Source: Panax quinquefolius (lineage: Eukaryota; Streptophyta; Magnoliopsida; Apiales; Araliaceae). Taken from it: a stretch of 64,000 nucleotides of DNA. Position numbers and translations under genes: made by a program. Each line of letters begins with the position of its first letter. The first letter of the stretch is position 1. A model generated the notes under the pieces. It did not search any database. It was not told the DNA's origin and was given only the letters and a program-made list of their open reading frames with translations. Location: assembly GCA_020205615.1 (NCBI GenBank), contig CM035163.1, positions 58,005,899 to 58,069,898 of the forward strand, given 5' to 3'. Of this stretch, positions 11,172 through 23,371 are shown one piece after another.

Positions 11172-13998
11172 TGTGGCGCCCCCCAAAATAGGTATACACA
11201 ACACCCATTCGAGTCGCCAAATACATGGTACAAAAAAGCAAACTACAACTTCAATAATACAAATGTCGTGTGAAATACGACAATATATAATTATGAGTTT
11301 AAATATAATATTGTCTTCTAGACAATATCCACATGCAAATAAATCCCCATCATAATTATTGATTCATTATTTTACAAAAATGGTGAGGACTACTAAACAA
11401 CTCTCTCTAGAACCTTCATTCCATACCCAGACTAGTACTACGCTACATTCTCGCCTCCCGAGAAAAAAAAAAAAATGGAACAACAAGGAAAAGGGTGAGC
11501 TCAACTAGCCCGATAAAAGAATATTATGACTAAGATAATATACAACAAATTATCGTTAGTCTTCAACAGGAAAAAATCGATAGAATACAATAGACAACAA
11601 GTTTCGGATCAATATTCATGCATGGAAATAATAATTCATAGAAGAGTTACGTGAGAATGAAATCTACTATAATCTATGAATTTAACGGTCCATCATCAAT
11701 ATTTTATCCTCAGAACATCAATCAATATACATCCGAATCAAATATTCATCTTTGCACTACAGAGGCCAAAGATATTCATCGATTAGTCATGTTCATTTAA
11801 ACACTGCTTCATCTTTGCACTCTGAGCCAAAGATATTAATCAATCGGTCATGTTCATCTCAACACTGCTCATCTTTGCACTACAAAGCCAAAGATATTCT
11901 TCAAATCATTCATCTTTTGACTACGGGCCAAAGATATTCAATAATATCATCATTTAAGATCGAGGATGATGAAAATATTTTTAAAGAAACGAATCCAAAG
12001 AAACAAAATGACAAGGATTAAGGATTAAGGATTCGTACTTGGTTTTATCCACGCCCAAAAATACCTCAAAAATAATCATAGTGGTGTAAAATTCAAGAAT
12101 GATCAAAACATGGATACATCGAGTTAGTATCCGAATATATGTTTTGGACGAAAAAGAAGAAATTTTATTTTTCGATTGAATAGTACTGCAGATATCGTGA
12201 ATAGTCTTGTCAGATATCGTGAATAGTCTTAAGATATCGTGAATAGTAACTCAGACACCAAAAGATAGAAATTCCACAAAAACATCTTCACGCTTACATG
12301 AATAGTACTCGTGAATAGTAACTCGTGAATAAGAACTCATGAATAGTAACTCGTGAATAGTAACTCATGAATAGTAACCCATGAATAGTAACCCCAGACA
12401 TGAAAAAGTTCCAAATTTGATAAAACTTGGATCAACATTTCAAAGATAATGATATTGAAGAAATAATATCATTACAAAAAAATAATATCCCTTACCTCGA
12501 AGATCGGACTTTAAATTTGAAACAGGATATAGGCTATGACTTGGACTTGCAATCCGTATAGCAATACTCAAAGTATACTCAAAATACTCACAAGAATACG
12601 CTCGATAATATAGAGAGAAAACTTCAGCTTTACGTGTGATTTTCAATTCTAACCTAAGCACCTATTTATAGAAATTGCTTAGAACACCAAAGCGAAAATT
12701 TAATAAATTAATATATATATATATATCAAATTCATACGCCAACCTTAGAATTCAGATCCTAGCATTTCCCACATGCCACCTTCTAGAAAGAAATGATAAA
12801 AACGTTTTTCATAAAATAAATAATTAAAACTTACAAAATTAATTATTTTGAGCTTGAACTTCAATAATTCATAATAAATAGCCCTTTCATCAGAAAATTG
12901 AATCTCGCAAATTTTTATAGGAAATTCAATTCTCTACAACTTTGCGTAAGAAAGTTTTTCCAAATTCCAAATAGAAATTGACCAAAATCCACAAACGGGC
13001 AATTTTACGTGCTATAATCAAATTTCACCAATAAATGGGGTCCACCGACATGTTTAACATGTTTTAAACATTTATTGCAACAAAAAATACTCTTCCTCCT
13101 CGTATACTCATATATCCCACATTCATTGTAAAAATATCACCGTTAATATATTATTAAAATAATATATTTAAATGAATTATTTTATCGAGAAAAAGATAAA
13201 ATATTAATTTTCAACAATTGTCATTTTAAAATTTTCTCCATCTATATCCACATAAAATCAATATTTTCCTCATCATATAAATCAATAATTAATTATTCAC
13301 AAATAATATTACAAAATCACAATATTGACAACCAGCAGCGGTTCCTGAAAGAGGGGCTTTCAATAAGAATTTCTTCTTCTTGGCGCCGCAATTAGGTGAC
13401 CAAACCTCTCCTTAGATGTAACTTTCTAGACATTGCCAATAATGTTATCTAATAATATTATTCAGATAATATGAATTATTGCTTCGATAAAGAAAAATAT
13501 CGTGTAATGACAATTATTGAAACAACAAAGAAGAATTATTAACTCAATAAAATCTTGAATAAAGAATTATCGTAACCATTATTGAGTAGTGCCTTCTTAC
13601 ATAAGAATCGAATTGGTGCAATACCAAGTGCTACTTGTTCAACAACGCGTATTAGTGTGTTTTAACCACCGGTATTCCAACAAAGATAATTGGTAATAAA
13701 CTACGCCAGTTATTTAAAAACAACTTATATTTGTCGTTTTCTTCATCCAATCACTTTCCGTTATGGGCCCACACATGGTCATTTAAGGTAGTCGTCACGA
13801 ATATTCCCCGACAAGATTTAATATTCCACGACCAAACGAATATTCCCACGATAATGAATATTTTATAACCACTTGCTTATTTTGAAATATTTGCGTATTT
13901 AACCCTTAACTATCCACATTAATCAAATCAACCCTTACTATTTCAAAATAATAAATAAAGGAAATTCCTTTTTATTTAAAAAATTTCGGGGTCTTACA
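11172..13998 (-). repeat. 5' LTR of E3
   Basis: 2827 bp, TG at 11172 and CA at 13997-13998 on the plus strand. It is collinear with 4377-7197 and carries the same tandem arrays (about 11740-11940 and 12180-12395) and TATA box. This copy would drive transcription to the left through gag and pol. Confidence 0.92.
12663..12670 (-). promoter_or_regulatory. TATA box of E3 5' LTR
   Basis: TATAAATA on the minus strand. It lies about 1.3 kb into the LTR counted from its minus-strand start and is conserved with 5861-5868. Confidence 0.65.
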
Positions 13999-14003
13999 CC
14001 GGT
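13999..14003. repeat. Target-site duplication of E3, right copy (CCGGT)
   Basis: Identical to 4372-4376. After this point the H protease region resumes. Confidence 0.92.
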
Positions 14004-15069
14004 CATTGATTGCAGTTTTGTCCTCCGGATATATGTTAGTTGGAGTTTTGATAGATGTAGGTTCGTCTCTAAATATATGTCCTTATGCCACCTTGGTGAG
14101 GATGAACGTCAATCTCAGAAGGATCCGAAGCAGCCATACGGTTATTAAAGCTTTTGATGGATCCCGATGAAATACCGTCGGAGAGATTGAGCTGCCAATT
14201 GAGATTGGTCCAAATACATTCAATGTAGACTTCCACGTCCTCAAGATAGATTCAGGATACAACCTGCTATTAGGGAGACCATGGATCCACATGGCTGGAG
14301 CCATCCCTTCTACACTACATCAACAACTCAAATACATTGTCAACAACAGCCTAGTCACTGTCAATGCTGAGTTGGAATATCCTGAACAAGGAAACATACA
14401 ACTCATCAGCTTTAATTCAGAAGTTGAGCCGACTAGTTTTCATACTTTGGAAGTGAGCAACACGCAATACCATCCTACTGGAGTGCCACTTCCTGTACCC
14501 AAGATTTTTGCCGAGGTTATGTCGGCCACTCAAGAAATGATGTCATTGGGTCATCAGCCTGGACAAGGGCTTGGTAAAAATCAACAGGGTATTAAACACC
14601 CTATTCAAGTATCCAGTCAAACTGGGACATCCGGACTAGGCTATTCTGCCCATTCCAGTTATGGGAATCCTCATAAGCATAAGTAGGTTCCTCAAGCTTC
14701 CACCACACGGCAATTTTCTCCATCTGCACCTCATGAGCTGATATAGTCTTCGGTAAAGGTGCCAGCCCATGTTATGGCTATGCTGTTTCCCAAACCAGTA
14801 CCATTCAAAGCAAAAGAAGTCCTGATTCCTGATCCCGAAGCAGAAGAAAGGGAGCGAAAACATAAACATGACATCGCCTTGATGATGTCAAGTATACGCA
14901 TCATTGTCCATGATGAACATATAGACAGATATACCCCAGAGGATGATTGCCCAGATGTTATGGTCATCATTCAGGAAAAGGAGAACGATGACAACCCCTC
15001 CATCACTGCAGTCCATCAGGACTTTACCCTCTACAATTGGAGCATCACTCCATGTATTGGTCGACAAGG
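14004..15069 (+). pseudogene. H aspartic protease, G-patch motif and linker, broken
   Basis: The retroviral-type aspartic protease active site is recognisable at about 14045-14080 as VLIDVGSSLNICP; relatives usually have D-N/T-G-S, so the third position is altered. A TGA follows at about 14155. Next come IGPNTFNVDFHVL and NLLLGRPWIHMAGAIPSTLHQ, the C-terminal half of Tat proteases. The ORF 14291-14686 continues to a G-patch-like motif, MSLGHQPGQGLGKNQQGI (about 14540-14590), typical of Tat/Ogre polyproteins. After TAG stops at 14684-14686 and about 14747, the same frame continues to 15070 with an acidic linker (PEAEERERKHKHD). A small deletion just after the E3 target site puts the protease out of frame with 3438-4376. 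Confidence 0.82.
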
Positions 15070-15219
15070 GTAAAACGGGTAGAAATCCCTCTGCCCTGTA
15101 GATAACTTTAATTGCTTACTTTTATATACAGTATTAGAAGTTATTTTATCAATACATCCTATCACTTTTGTATGATTAAACAGTTTCATATATTAAGTGA
15201 AAGCATATTTTGTTTCAAG
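15070..15219 (+). other. Candidate intron or non-coding spacer between protease and RT of H
   Basis: This 150 bp stretch is AT-rich and reads like an intron, unlike the coding sequence on either side. Ogre elements are known to have an intron between the protease and RT regions. A possible donor AGG|GTAAAA lies at 15070, and possible acceptors follow TTTATATACAG (15131) and TTTCAAG (15219). Only the first acceptor keeps the two flanking frames in phase, and it would give a very short 62 bp intron. The boundaries are therefore uncertain. Confidence 0.35.
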
Positions 15220-15961
15220 ACTCTGAATTTAGATGTGTCTGTACTTGCTAATGAGGTGCCTTTTCTCCACAAGGACTGTAACTTTGATGCAAAGTTGGAC
15301 TCAGACTTGATGGAAATCCAAGAGGACATTGAGACACCTCAGGAGATTAAGGAATGGGTCGCAGACAAACCTAAACCCAACCTTGACCAAACCACTTCTT
15401 TCAATCTTGGAACCTTAGAAAGCCCTAAGCTAATCCAGATTGTTTCAGACCTAACCCCAAACCAACGGAATGACATGGTTGCGCTACTAACCCAATTCCA
15501 GGATGTGTTTGCATGGTCTCACGAAGACATGGTGGGTTTGTCCACTAACATTGTCCTTCATCGCCTTCCCATTAAGGAGGGATTTAAGCCAGTCAGGCAG
15601 AAGCTCAGGCGATTGAAACCTGAGTGGAGTTTAAAGGTGAAAGAAGAAATTGTGAAACAATTTCAAGCTGGCATTATAATGGTGTCTACATATTCGGAAT
15701 GGATATCCAACATTGTTTCTGTGCCTAAACCAGGAGGAAAGGTGTGAGTTTACATGGATTACCGGGATCTGAACAAAGCTTGCCTTAAAGATAGCTTTCC
15801 CATTCCTTTTATCCACATTCTTATTAACGATACTGCTCAATACGACATGTACTCCTTTGCGAATTTCTTTGCGGGGTACCATCAGATTATGGTCGCTGAG
15901 GAAGATCGTGAGAAAACTGCTTTCATCACGCCTTGGGGAACATTCTGCTACAGACGATTGT
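15220..15961 (+). pseudogene. H reverse transcriptase, N-terminal half, broken by E4
   Basis: The open frame through 15747 includes FAWSHEDMVGLSTNIVLHRL, IKEGFKPVRQKLRRLKPE, and IVKQFQAGIIMVSTYSEW followed by VPKPGGKV, the usual start of Tat RT. A TGA at 15745 replaces Trp in the expected KVWVYMDYRDLN. The frame goes on with MDYRDLNKACLKDSFPIP, FFAGYHQI and EKTAFITPWGTFCYRRL. In motif A the catalytic aspartate of the usual D-G-F-S-G-Y is read as Asn (FANFFAGYHQI), so this RT would be inactive. The frame is cut by solo LTR E4 within the RRLSFGL motif and resumes at 19448. Confidence 0.88.
15957..15961. repeat. Target-site duplication of E4, left copy (ATTGT)
   Basis: ATTGT precedes the E4 start; GTTGT follows its end at 19448-19452. 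Four of five bases agree. Removing E4 and one copy restores the RT reading frame exactly, which supports the duplication despite the one mismatch. Confidence 0.8.
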
Positions 15962-18900
15962 TGTAGCGCCCCCAAATTCGGGTATCTTCCAACCCGACAG
16001 ATGGTGCTATACTATACAAACTTTCATACATTCATCCCATTGAAAAGTCTCAAAGAACGAACATAACGTCTATATATTAAAAGTAATATTTACATTTCCC
16101 GTGTTCTATACCAATTCAAAGGTTCTTTGTCATAATATTCATTACATTACAACAATAGACCTATACTTTTACAAGACAAACTTAATAATCATTTAGCTTT
16201 TCCTTTATCCTTTTTCGATCCTTCGGACGTTCGGTCTTAAATTGCATTCATATGGTTCAAGCAAGAGTGAGCATAACTAGCTCAAAGAAGTATAACAATT
16301 TCAATAACAACATGCTTGATACATATATGAATCGTATATCTTCGATAACTAAACAATAGTTATGAAGTACTATTGATAATTCAAAATAGCACTTCATTTT
16401 TCTTTCAAAATGTTCCACAATGAATAATATTCAGTAAAACATTCACTCCGGTCAAAGACCTTGAGTATTCATTCTTTCTTTGAAAAGGACAACCCGGAAC
16501 TAAGTCCGTAAGCCCGGTATTACTTACGAGCACTTCTAGGTGATCAACCTATTGTACTCTATGTTGATCAATACTACATCCATTAAACGTATGTATATTT
16601 AATCATTTGGAAACCTCACGTGCCTGTCGTTTTACCGACAAAACTTTTGTTTAACATTTCAGTCTTCTTTGAAAAACCATATCAAGTAGTTGACAAAAGA
16701 TAATCACATTTGATAACAGATGGATAGATTATCAACAATCCACTCAATATGTCAAGTCTAGCCAAAAGATCTGGCTTTAACTTCATTGTACTTCAATTCA
16801 TGCGTAAGGATACATGAATTTCAAAAACTTGTTCAGATTGAACTGAGACAAGAGTTAGAATACTCGCCTTTAGCATCTGCTATGGTATAAATACTTTACG
16901 TTCAAGTCTTTCAAGTCTCTACAATACATGATCACATAATGCCTTACATTAGGTCATATATAATCAAGTATGTATATGAGTATATCTTACCCTTCATCTC
17001 AATCTAATTGTGTATTAGATTCATTTGCTATTCATTCCGGTTTATCATTATACTTACATTCATATTTGAATAGGTTATCTCAACCTTTACTCATTACTCT
17101 TAAGGTTTAACAATGTTTTAATAATGTTACTTCAAGTTCCTTAAGGTAGGTTTACTTCAAACTAATTACATTTTCTTGCTTTGCATTCATGTCTATTCTT
17201 CACTATCTTCCATCAAAGACCTGGCAGCTGGCGGCGCCTAACTTTATAACTTCTGACTCCACGTGCGGTGCGAGTTAACGATATGGGAGTCCTGACTTGG
17301 CGCATGATGCAGTCCTTACTTAATGGGTCATACCATGCTTGGCAGAGTTTCAGTGTGTCATGGTCCGTGCATGTGGCATAAGGGCGCCACAAACAAGATT
17401 AAGGTTTGCATTGCGGCAAGAAGTTTCCAGTGCTGCTCGACACCTTTGCTCGACATCATGCATGCGTGACTAATTTGTCTAGGGTTGGCCATAGCCAACT
17501 CCTGACTCTGTGCACCAGAAAAAAATCCAGTTTGTGAAATTTTGTGAACTTCTCGGACGCATAACTCCTTCGTTATAAGTCCGAATTGGCTCGTTCAAAA
17601 GCCCACGATTCAAAAATTACGTAATGTACGCGTTCATGTAAGAATTTTATCTATTCAACTTTGTTTGCTAAAAATTCTCCTATTGGTTCATTTTTAACGT
17701 AAATGATAAACATTCGTGAACGTTCAACGATCGTTTCTTCGTTCTAAGTCGGAATTCGCTCATTTTTTGAGTCTGCAACTCTTAAATGACGAACATGACT
17801 TGTCTCCATTGGAAAATAACCTTTCTGAGTTCAAACTCAAAATTTAACTTTTAATCCAGAAATTTCACGAATTCGACGATTATCGTCTAATCGTGCGATT
17901 TCCGGCAAATCTTCATTCTTATGATTTGTTAAACATTACAAATGAATTCCATTCATCATGTGAACATCTTAATATACTTATACCAACAACTTATACACAT
18001 GGTTGGATTTTAACTTTATTTCTTCATAAGCTCATAACTTGATAAATTATAAACTACTTATGAACTTATCATTCATGATTTATGATAATTAAAGTTTCTC
18101 AAGCATCATACCTATATGTTCTCAACATATAACTTTACTTATGTATACTTGATACATATGATCATACAAGTTATTTTTCTTCCATATTACTTCACTAATA
18201 AACTTATTACAAGTTCATAATTCTTTCACATAAGTTTATAACTTATGCTAGCTTAAATGACTTATTACCAACTTATATGGCTTAAGTTCATTACTTACAC
18301 ATACTTCTTACTTTTTATCATTCATGTTCCTTAATCCAAACTTTTATTATCAACCTATCATGATAGAGATAGAAGATAATTGGAGAAGGAGTCTTACATT
18401 TGAAGTCTTTGGTAAATAGTCTTCTTCTTATATAAGTAGCTTATTTGCAACTTAATCTTCCTAACAATTAAGCACTTTGAAAGAGAGTGTGTTTGGATTA
18501 TTTGAACAACTATTAAATGACTTGCCAACCTTCACTAATTATAAAATTCCTAAGGTTAGGACAATTTAGTCAATTCCATCATCCCACCTCCTTTTGCACC
18601 TCCTTACTATTCATTACTTGCAAGGCACAAAACCTATCCCTTGCTTGGTCATTACTCATTTAACTTGGTTACCACTTAACTTGGTCACCACTTTTAATAC
18701 TTGGTAACCACACATTTACCACATTAATATGGTTTACCCCATGGGTTTGCCAACTCATGGATTCTAGCTTGGGCTTGGATTACATAAATCCTTGGGCTTT
18801 GCTTTAACGAACACTCACTTGCTTATTAATTCAATAATTGGGCCTTAACCTTAATTGACTTGGGCTTGTACAAAATCCTAACCAATCTTTACAAGTCCAT

Positions 18901-19447
18901 TAATATTACATAATACATATACATATAGTTTATGCATCATTCTCATTTCTAATTCATATAGAATTTATATACAATAATTCATCCTTCATACAAACTCGTA
19001 TAATACTTTGTATTACACTTGTTTTCATTCCTTTGCACAATACCAAAGTATTGTACAATTATTACTTTACTCATTCCTACTTCGCTTTTCTTAACGTTTA
19101 TAACTTAAGTCCGCAAGTGAAATATTACGTTTTCCATAACTAGATTATTATTACATAATCCATCTTACCTTAATATTCTATCATTACGTATTTCTCGAAA
19201 ATTCAAAAATAACTCCCGAACAAATAACCGATAATTAGTGTTTTTCGAAAATTTCTCGAAAAACTTTCATTTTCGTCTTAGAAATTCAAACACTTTAATT
19301 CCTTCACGTAGCTCAAATACTACGACATTCCAATATCAATAGGTTATAGAATGACAACCATCTTGATAACACATAGAATATAATTTTATTATTATTTAAT
19401 TTAATAAAATCATTTTACAATAAGATCCGAATTTCTCGGTCGTTACA
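15962..19447 (-). mobile_element. E4: solo LTR, Ty3/gypsy, same family as E7/E8
   Basis: 3486 bp. On the minus strand it starts TGTAACGACCGAGAAATTCGG and ends GGGGGCGCTACA. There is no primer site, polypurine tract or coding region, and the flanks are a 5 bp duplication, so this is a solo LTR left by recombination between two LTRs. It aligns in reverse with the E7 and E8 LTRs; for example the block with GTTGATCAATACTACATCC near 16570 matches 56460-56480. It looks more diverged from E7 and E8 than they are from each other, and the GC-rich palindrome (55238) and the TATA box of E8 are eroded here. I see no gene in the whole stretch. Confidence 0.88.
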
Positions 19448-20390
19448 GTTGTCATTCGGCCTCATCAATGTCGGGGCAACCTACTAGCGAGCTATGATGG
19501 CTCTCTTCCACGATTTAATGCATAAGGAGATAGAGATCTACGTGGATGACATCATTGTCAAGTCCCGACGGGAGGAAGACCACTTATACCATCTCAAAAA
19601 GCTCTTCAACAGGTTGCGTAAGTACAACTTGAAGTTGAATCCAGCCAAGTACACCTTTGGCGTTAAATCAGGCAAGTTGCTAGGTTTTCTAGTCAGCCAC
19701 AAAGGGATTGAGGTGGATGCCCATTCCTCAGACAGAGAAGGAAATATGGGGATTTTTGGGAAGAATCAACTTCATTAGCAGGTTTATTTCTCAACTCACA
19801 GCAACCTATGAGCCCATCTTCAAATTGTTAAGGAAGAACTCCTCCATGAAATGGAACGATGAGTGTCAGAAAGCCTTTCTTACAATAAAAGAGTAGCTGG
19901 TTAACGCTCTTGTTTTGGTACCACCCAGGGATGATGTTCCCCTGTTCATGTACCTGTCCATTAATGACAATGCCATGGGCTGTATGCTGGGGCAAAAAGA
20001 CGATATAGGCCAAGAACGAGCTATCTATTACCCCAACAAAAGATTCAGCAGCAGTGAACACAAGCACACTCTGATTGAGAAGACTTGTTATGCTTTAGCA
20101 CGGGCTTCCATGAGGTTACAACATTACCTCCATGGTCACACAACCCATCTCATATCCCGCGTGGATCCTCTCAAGTATGTGTTCAGTAAGCCCATACTAA
20201 ATTATCGGCTGTCTAAATGGCAGTTGATCCTACAGCAATTTGACATCGTCTACGTGATGCAAAAGTCTGTCAAAGGTCAAGGAATTGCAGATCTACTGGC
20301 CGCCGCACGTGCAGGGGATTACAAACCCTTAGAAATATATTTCCCCGATGAAGGGGTAATGGCAATTCTGCAACACCATCAGTACAATGC
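19448..20390 (+). pseudogene. H reverse transcriptase C-terminal half and RNase H, broken
   Basis: RT resumes at SFGLINVGATY with a TAG in place of the usual Gln, then RAMMALFHDLMHKEIEIYVDD; the YVDD motif is at 19539-19550. The palm and thumb region follows (LKLNPAKYTFGV, GKLLGFLVSHKGIEVD). A frameshift lies near 19715, then FLGRINFISRFISQL to 19896 and a TAG. RNase H continues in 19915-20330: VPPRDDVPLFMYLSI, MGCMLGQKDD, RAIYYPNKRFSSSE and LIEKTCYALARASMRLQHYL, closing with the connector DPLKYVFSKP. The order and motifs are those of Ty3/gypsy Tat pol. At least two stops and one frameshift prevent expression. Confidence 0.88.
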
Positions 20391-20394
20391 ATGC

Positions 20395-20800
20395 CATACA
20401 TGGAAAATGTATTTTGATGGAGCTGTTAATACGTAAAGTTCTCGAGCCGGAGCGCCTAGTATCCCAGACGGGGAGCAAGATATCCGTTATCATCAAATTA
20501 CGGTTTATCAAAGACCAACAACACAAATGAGTATGAAGGTACATGTCATGGGGCTAAAACTTTCCCATTCAATGGGCATCAAAGTGTTAAGCGCCTTTGG
20601 GGATTCTGAATTGGTAATAAAACAATCCACAAGGATCTATCAGGCCAAAGAATTACATTTGCTGCCTTACCATCGGCAAGTTCTACAGATGGCTTTGGCG
20701 TTCGAAGAAATCTCCTTTTCACACATTCCTCGTAATAGGAATGATTTTGCAGATGCACTAGCAATGTTGGCCTCCTTGGTTCACATACCTGACAAGGAAA
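20395..20800 (+). pseudogene. H second RNase H (plant/archaeal type), broken
   Basis: After the first RNase H and its connector comes a second RNase H-like domain, starting WKMYFDGAVNT (first catalytic Asp at about 20416-20418) and ending RNDFADALAMLASLV. Between these lie GIKVLSAFGDSELVIKQ, the second conserved Asp, and HLLPYHRQVLQM. The usual Glu-containing motif NEYE is present in the DNA near 20525 but in a different frame. There is a stop (TAA) right after VNT. Tat-lineage elements are known to carry such an extra RNase H, so this is lineage-diagnostic rather than a novelty. The old first RNase H is still recognisable next to it. Confidence 0.82.
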
Positions 20801-20929
20801 ATATTCCAAGCATCACATTTGTCCTGCAAAAGGCCTCATCTTATGGGAACTATGTTGGAGAAGTATCAGATGAGCTACCTCCCATCCAAAACCCTTGGTA
20901 TCAGCATATCAAGGAGTATCTGCGAGATG

Positions 20930-22143
20930 GATCTACACCCGCTGAGGCGAGCCTGACTAAAAAGAGGCAGATCCATCGACTTGCTATGAAATTCTACCTG
21001 AGCAGAGATGCACTCTACAAAAGAGATGCAGGATTAGGTCTCCTCAGATGTCTGGACAAAGACCAATCTCAGAGGCTCATGGATGAGATCCATGGTGGAG
21101 TATGTGACCCACACATGAGCAGACCCCTACTTGTCAAGAAGATCCTCAGAATAGTGCATTATTGGCTTACGCTCAAAGCTGACTGTGATGATCACGTCAA
21201 GAGGTGCTATCAATGCCAAATTCATGGGAATGCTATCCACGCCCCTCCAAGGGAACTCCACAATATGAGTTCGCCATGGCCTTTCTCAATATAGGGAATG
21301 GACGTGATCGGGCCCATCGAGCCCAAAGCTAGTAATGGACATCAATTCATATTCACCATGATCGACTACTTCACCAAATGGGTAGAAGCAGCCTCTTTCC
21401 CCAGGGTTACCAAAGAAGTCATCATTGCTTTCATCAGAAACAATATCATCTATCGATATGGACAACCAGAGGTCATTGTGTCAGATAATGCTAAGAACCT
21501 CAACAACAAAATGATGGAGTAGTTATGCAGTAAATTCCACATCAAACACCTTAACTCCGTCATCTACCGTCAAAAGATGAATGGTGCTATTGAAGCGGCT
21601 AATAAAAACATCAAGAAGATCATGCAGAAAATGTCCGCCAGTCACAAAGGATGGCCTAACCTCTTGCCTCTGACTTTATTAGTCTACAGAACTTCAATGC
21701 GTACTTCCACTAGGGCAACACCCTACTCATTAGCCTATGGGATGGAGCAGTGCTCCCCATAGAGGTGGAAATGGAATCCCTCAGAGTGTTGATGGATGCT
21801 CAGTTGGATGAAGACCAATGGGTACAAGATAGGTATAACCAATTGTCTATAAGAAACGAAAGGCGAACCACGGCTATCTTCCATGGTCAGTTATAGCAGC
21901 AAAGGATCGCCAGATCCTACAACAGGAAAGTCTGAATACGACAGTTCAAACAACATGACTTGGTTTTGAAGAAGATCATTGATAACCAAGATCAATCTAA
22001 GGAAAAATTCGCTCCTAACTAGGAAGGCCAGTTTGTTGTCAAGGAGGTATTGACAGGAGGCGCTCTTAGACTACAAGAAATGGATGGCAATGAATTTCCA
22101 CAGCTTATCAACTCGGACACCGTGAAACGGTATTATGTCTGAG
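20930..22143 (+). pseudogene. H integrase, broken
   Basis: The zinc-binding domain shows the H-H-C-C pattern: HGGVCDPHMSR at about 21090-21122 and RCYQCQIHGN at about 21200-21230. The catalytic core residues are D at 21301-21303 (GMDVIGPI), D at 21484-21486 (VSDNAKN) and E at 21592-21594 (NGAIEAANKN), all preserved as codons. Stops interrupt at about 21293 (TAG for Trp), 21520 (TAG for Gln) and several places after 21760. The C-terminal part (VEMESLRVLMDAQLDE, LVLKKIIDNQDQSK, GGALRLQEMDG, NSDTVKRYYV) ends with a natural stop at 22141-22143. Length and order fit a complete Tat integrase with point decay only. Confidence 0.88.
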
Positions 22144-23371
22144 GTTACCATCAAGCAAACATCCTGGGTTTAGATCATCAAATCACCAGTCATTCCGGTT
22201 TTCTAATCCTTTATACATACTTTTCTGCCCCTCAGGGAAACATACACTTCAAACTAGCAGCTTGGTTTCACCTCATTTCAAAATTTCCATACAATTTCGG
22301 TTATCCTGAAGATGGGATTGAACCTTTCATACCTGCAGTTTATCCTGAAGACGGGATTAAACTTTTTTACGCTTGCAGTTTGTCTTGAAGACGGGATCAA
22401 ACTTTTTCCACACCTGCAGTTTGTCCCAATTATGGGATCAAACTTTCTTCTCCCCATAGTATAGCCTGCACATGGGATTCATACTTCTCTTCGGTTGCAA
22501 TTCATCCTGAGGGGCGAACTACGTCGACCTAATCTCCCTGATACACGGGAGTACGTAGGCAACCATATTCTATATGGCCCGGTCGCAATAAATAAAAAAC
22601 AACAAAAACATTTATGCCCTTTCTCTACAAAAACAAAAACAAAAACAAAAACACTTCTACACCCTTCTTCATCAATAAAGCTTCTACACCCATCTGCCTT
22701 TCACATTCAGCGCTGAACCTCTTACACTAGGTTCAAACTACGCAGACCCGATCTCCTCTTCAATAGGAGTACGTAGGCAGCCATTTATTGTTCTGGTCTA
22801 ACCCCTACCGTAACAAAAATACTTGTCACACGGTCATCGGGATCAACCTTCAATCCACCACATTTCTTGACCCGCACCAAAGGGATGGAATTACCCAACC
22901 TCTCCTCACCAATAGGAGATTCGGTGACCATCTAAGCTACGGTTGTGCCTCAAAGAGCAACACCAATCCATAAGAGGTGGAATTAACTAGGATTCTCACA
23001 AATAGAAGTACTGGCGACCATCTGTAGTGCGGTCAATCTCAGAGAGAAAAAACCACATTCCTCTCCACATTTCCATACAGAAACCAGTCCCAAGACACCA
23101 AAGATGGTAGGGATACATACAAATTAATGATCTATTCTGAAAGATCCTGCGATGGCTCAATGTCCACATATCAAGGATGAGTTCAGAATGCATCAAGATC
23201 ACAAAGCCCTGAAGAAGCAGACAAATATCAATCAAGTATCAAGGCACAAATGAAAGGGAAGTAAAACAAAATATATTTCTCTGCCATATATAATATTATT
23301 TGATATATACAATATATGTTGTACATGACAAAATGGCTAAGCTGGTCTGTGCAGGAAAAATATAAAGCTAT
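22144..23371 (+). repeat. H post-pol region with two repeat types, no gene
   Basis: Between integrase and the antisense genes there is no supported gene. At about 22305-22460 four imperfect units of about 40 bp carry the core CTGAAGACGGGATCAAACTTT and GCAGTTT. From about 22510 to 23030 a larger block recurs with decay: a C-rich stretch, ATCTCC, GGAGTACGTAGGCA and CCAT (good copies at 22549-22566 and 22765-22785, poorer ones near 22911 and 23000). Such blocks are common downstream of pol in Tat elements. A simple AAAACA run lies near 22630. Confidence 0.65.

Larger units (their letters stand above)
4377..13998 (-). mobile_element. E3: Tekay/Del-like Ty3/gypsy retrotransposon, complete ends, decayed interior
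   Basis: Two near-identical LTRs of about 2.82 kb (4377-7197 and 11172-13998) flank a 4.0 kb interior. The minus orientation is set by a tRNA-Met-type primer site beside the right LTR and a polypurine tract beside the left one. The interior holds gag, protease, fragments of RT and RNase H, and integrase in the order expected on the minus strand. The integrase tail contains VKVLWRNHAIEE and RGRNF, which in my judgement fits the Tekay (Del) group. The YVDD part of RT is not found. The interior is shorter than a full gag-pol of this group (about 4 to 5 kb of coding sequence) and frame-broken throughout. Confidence 0.88.

Noticed and set aside
18530..18560. TATA box in E4
   Set aside because: At the place equivalent to the E7/E8 TATAAATA the sequence is only loosely AT-rich; the octamer is not there.
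15962..19447. E4 as a complete small element
   Set aside because: No primer site, polypurine tract or internal LTR boundary. It matches a single 3.8-4.0 kb LTR of the E7 family, so it is a solo LTR.
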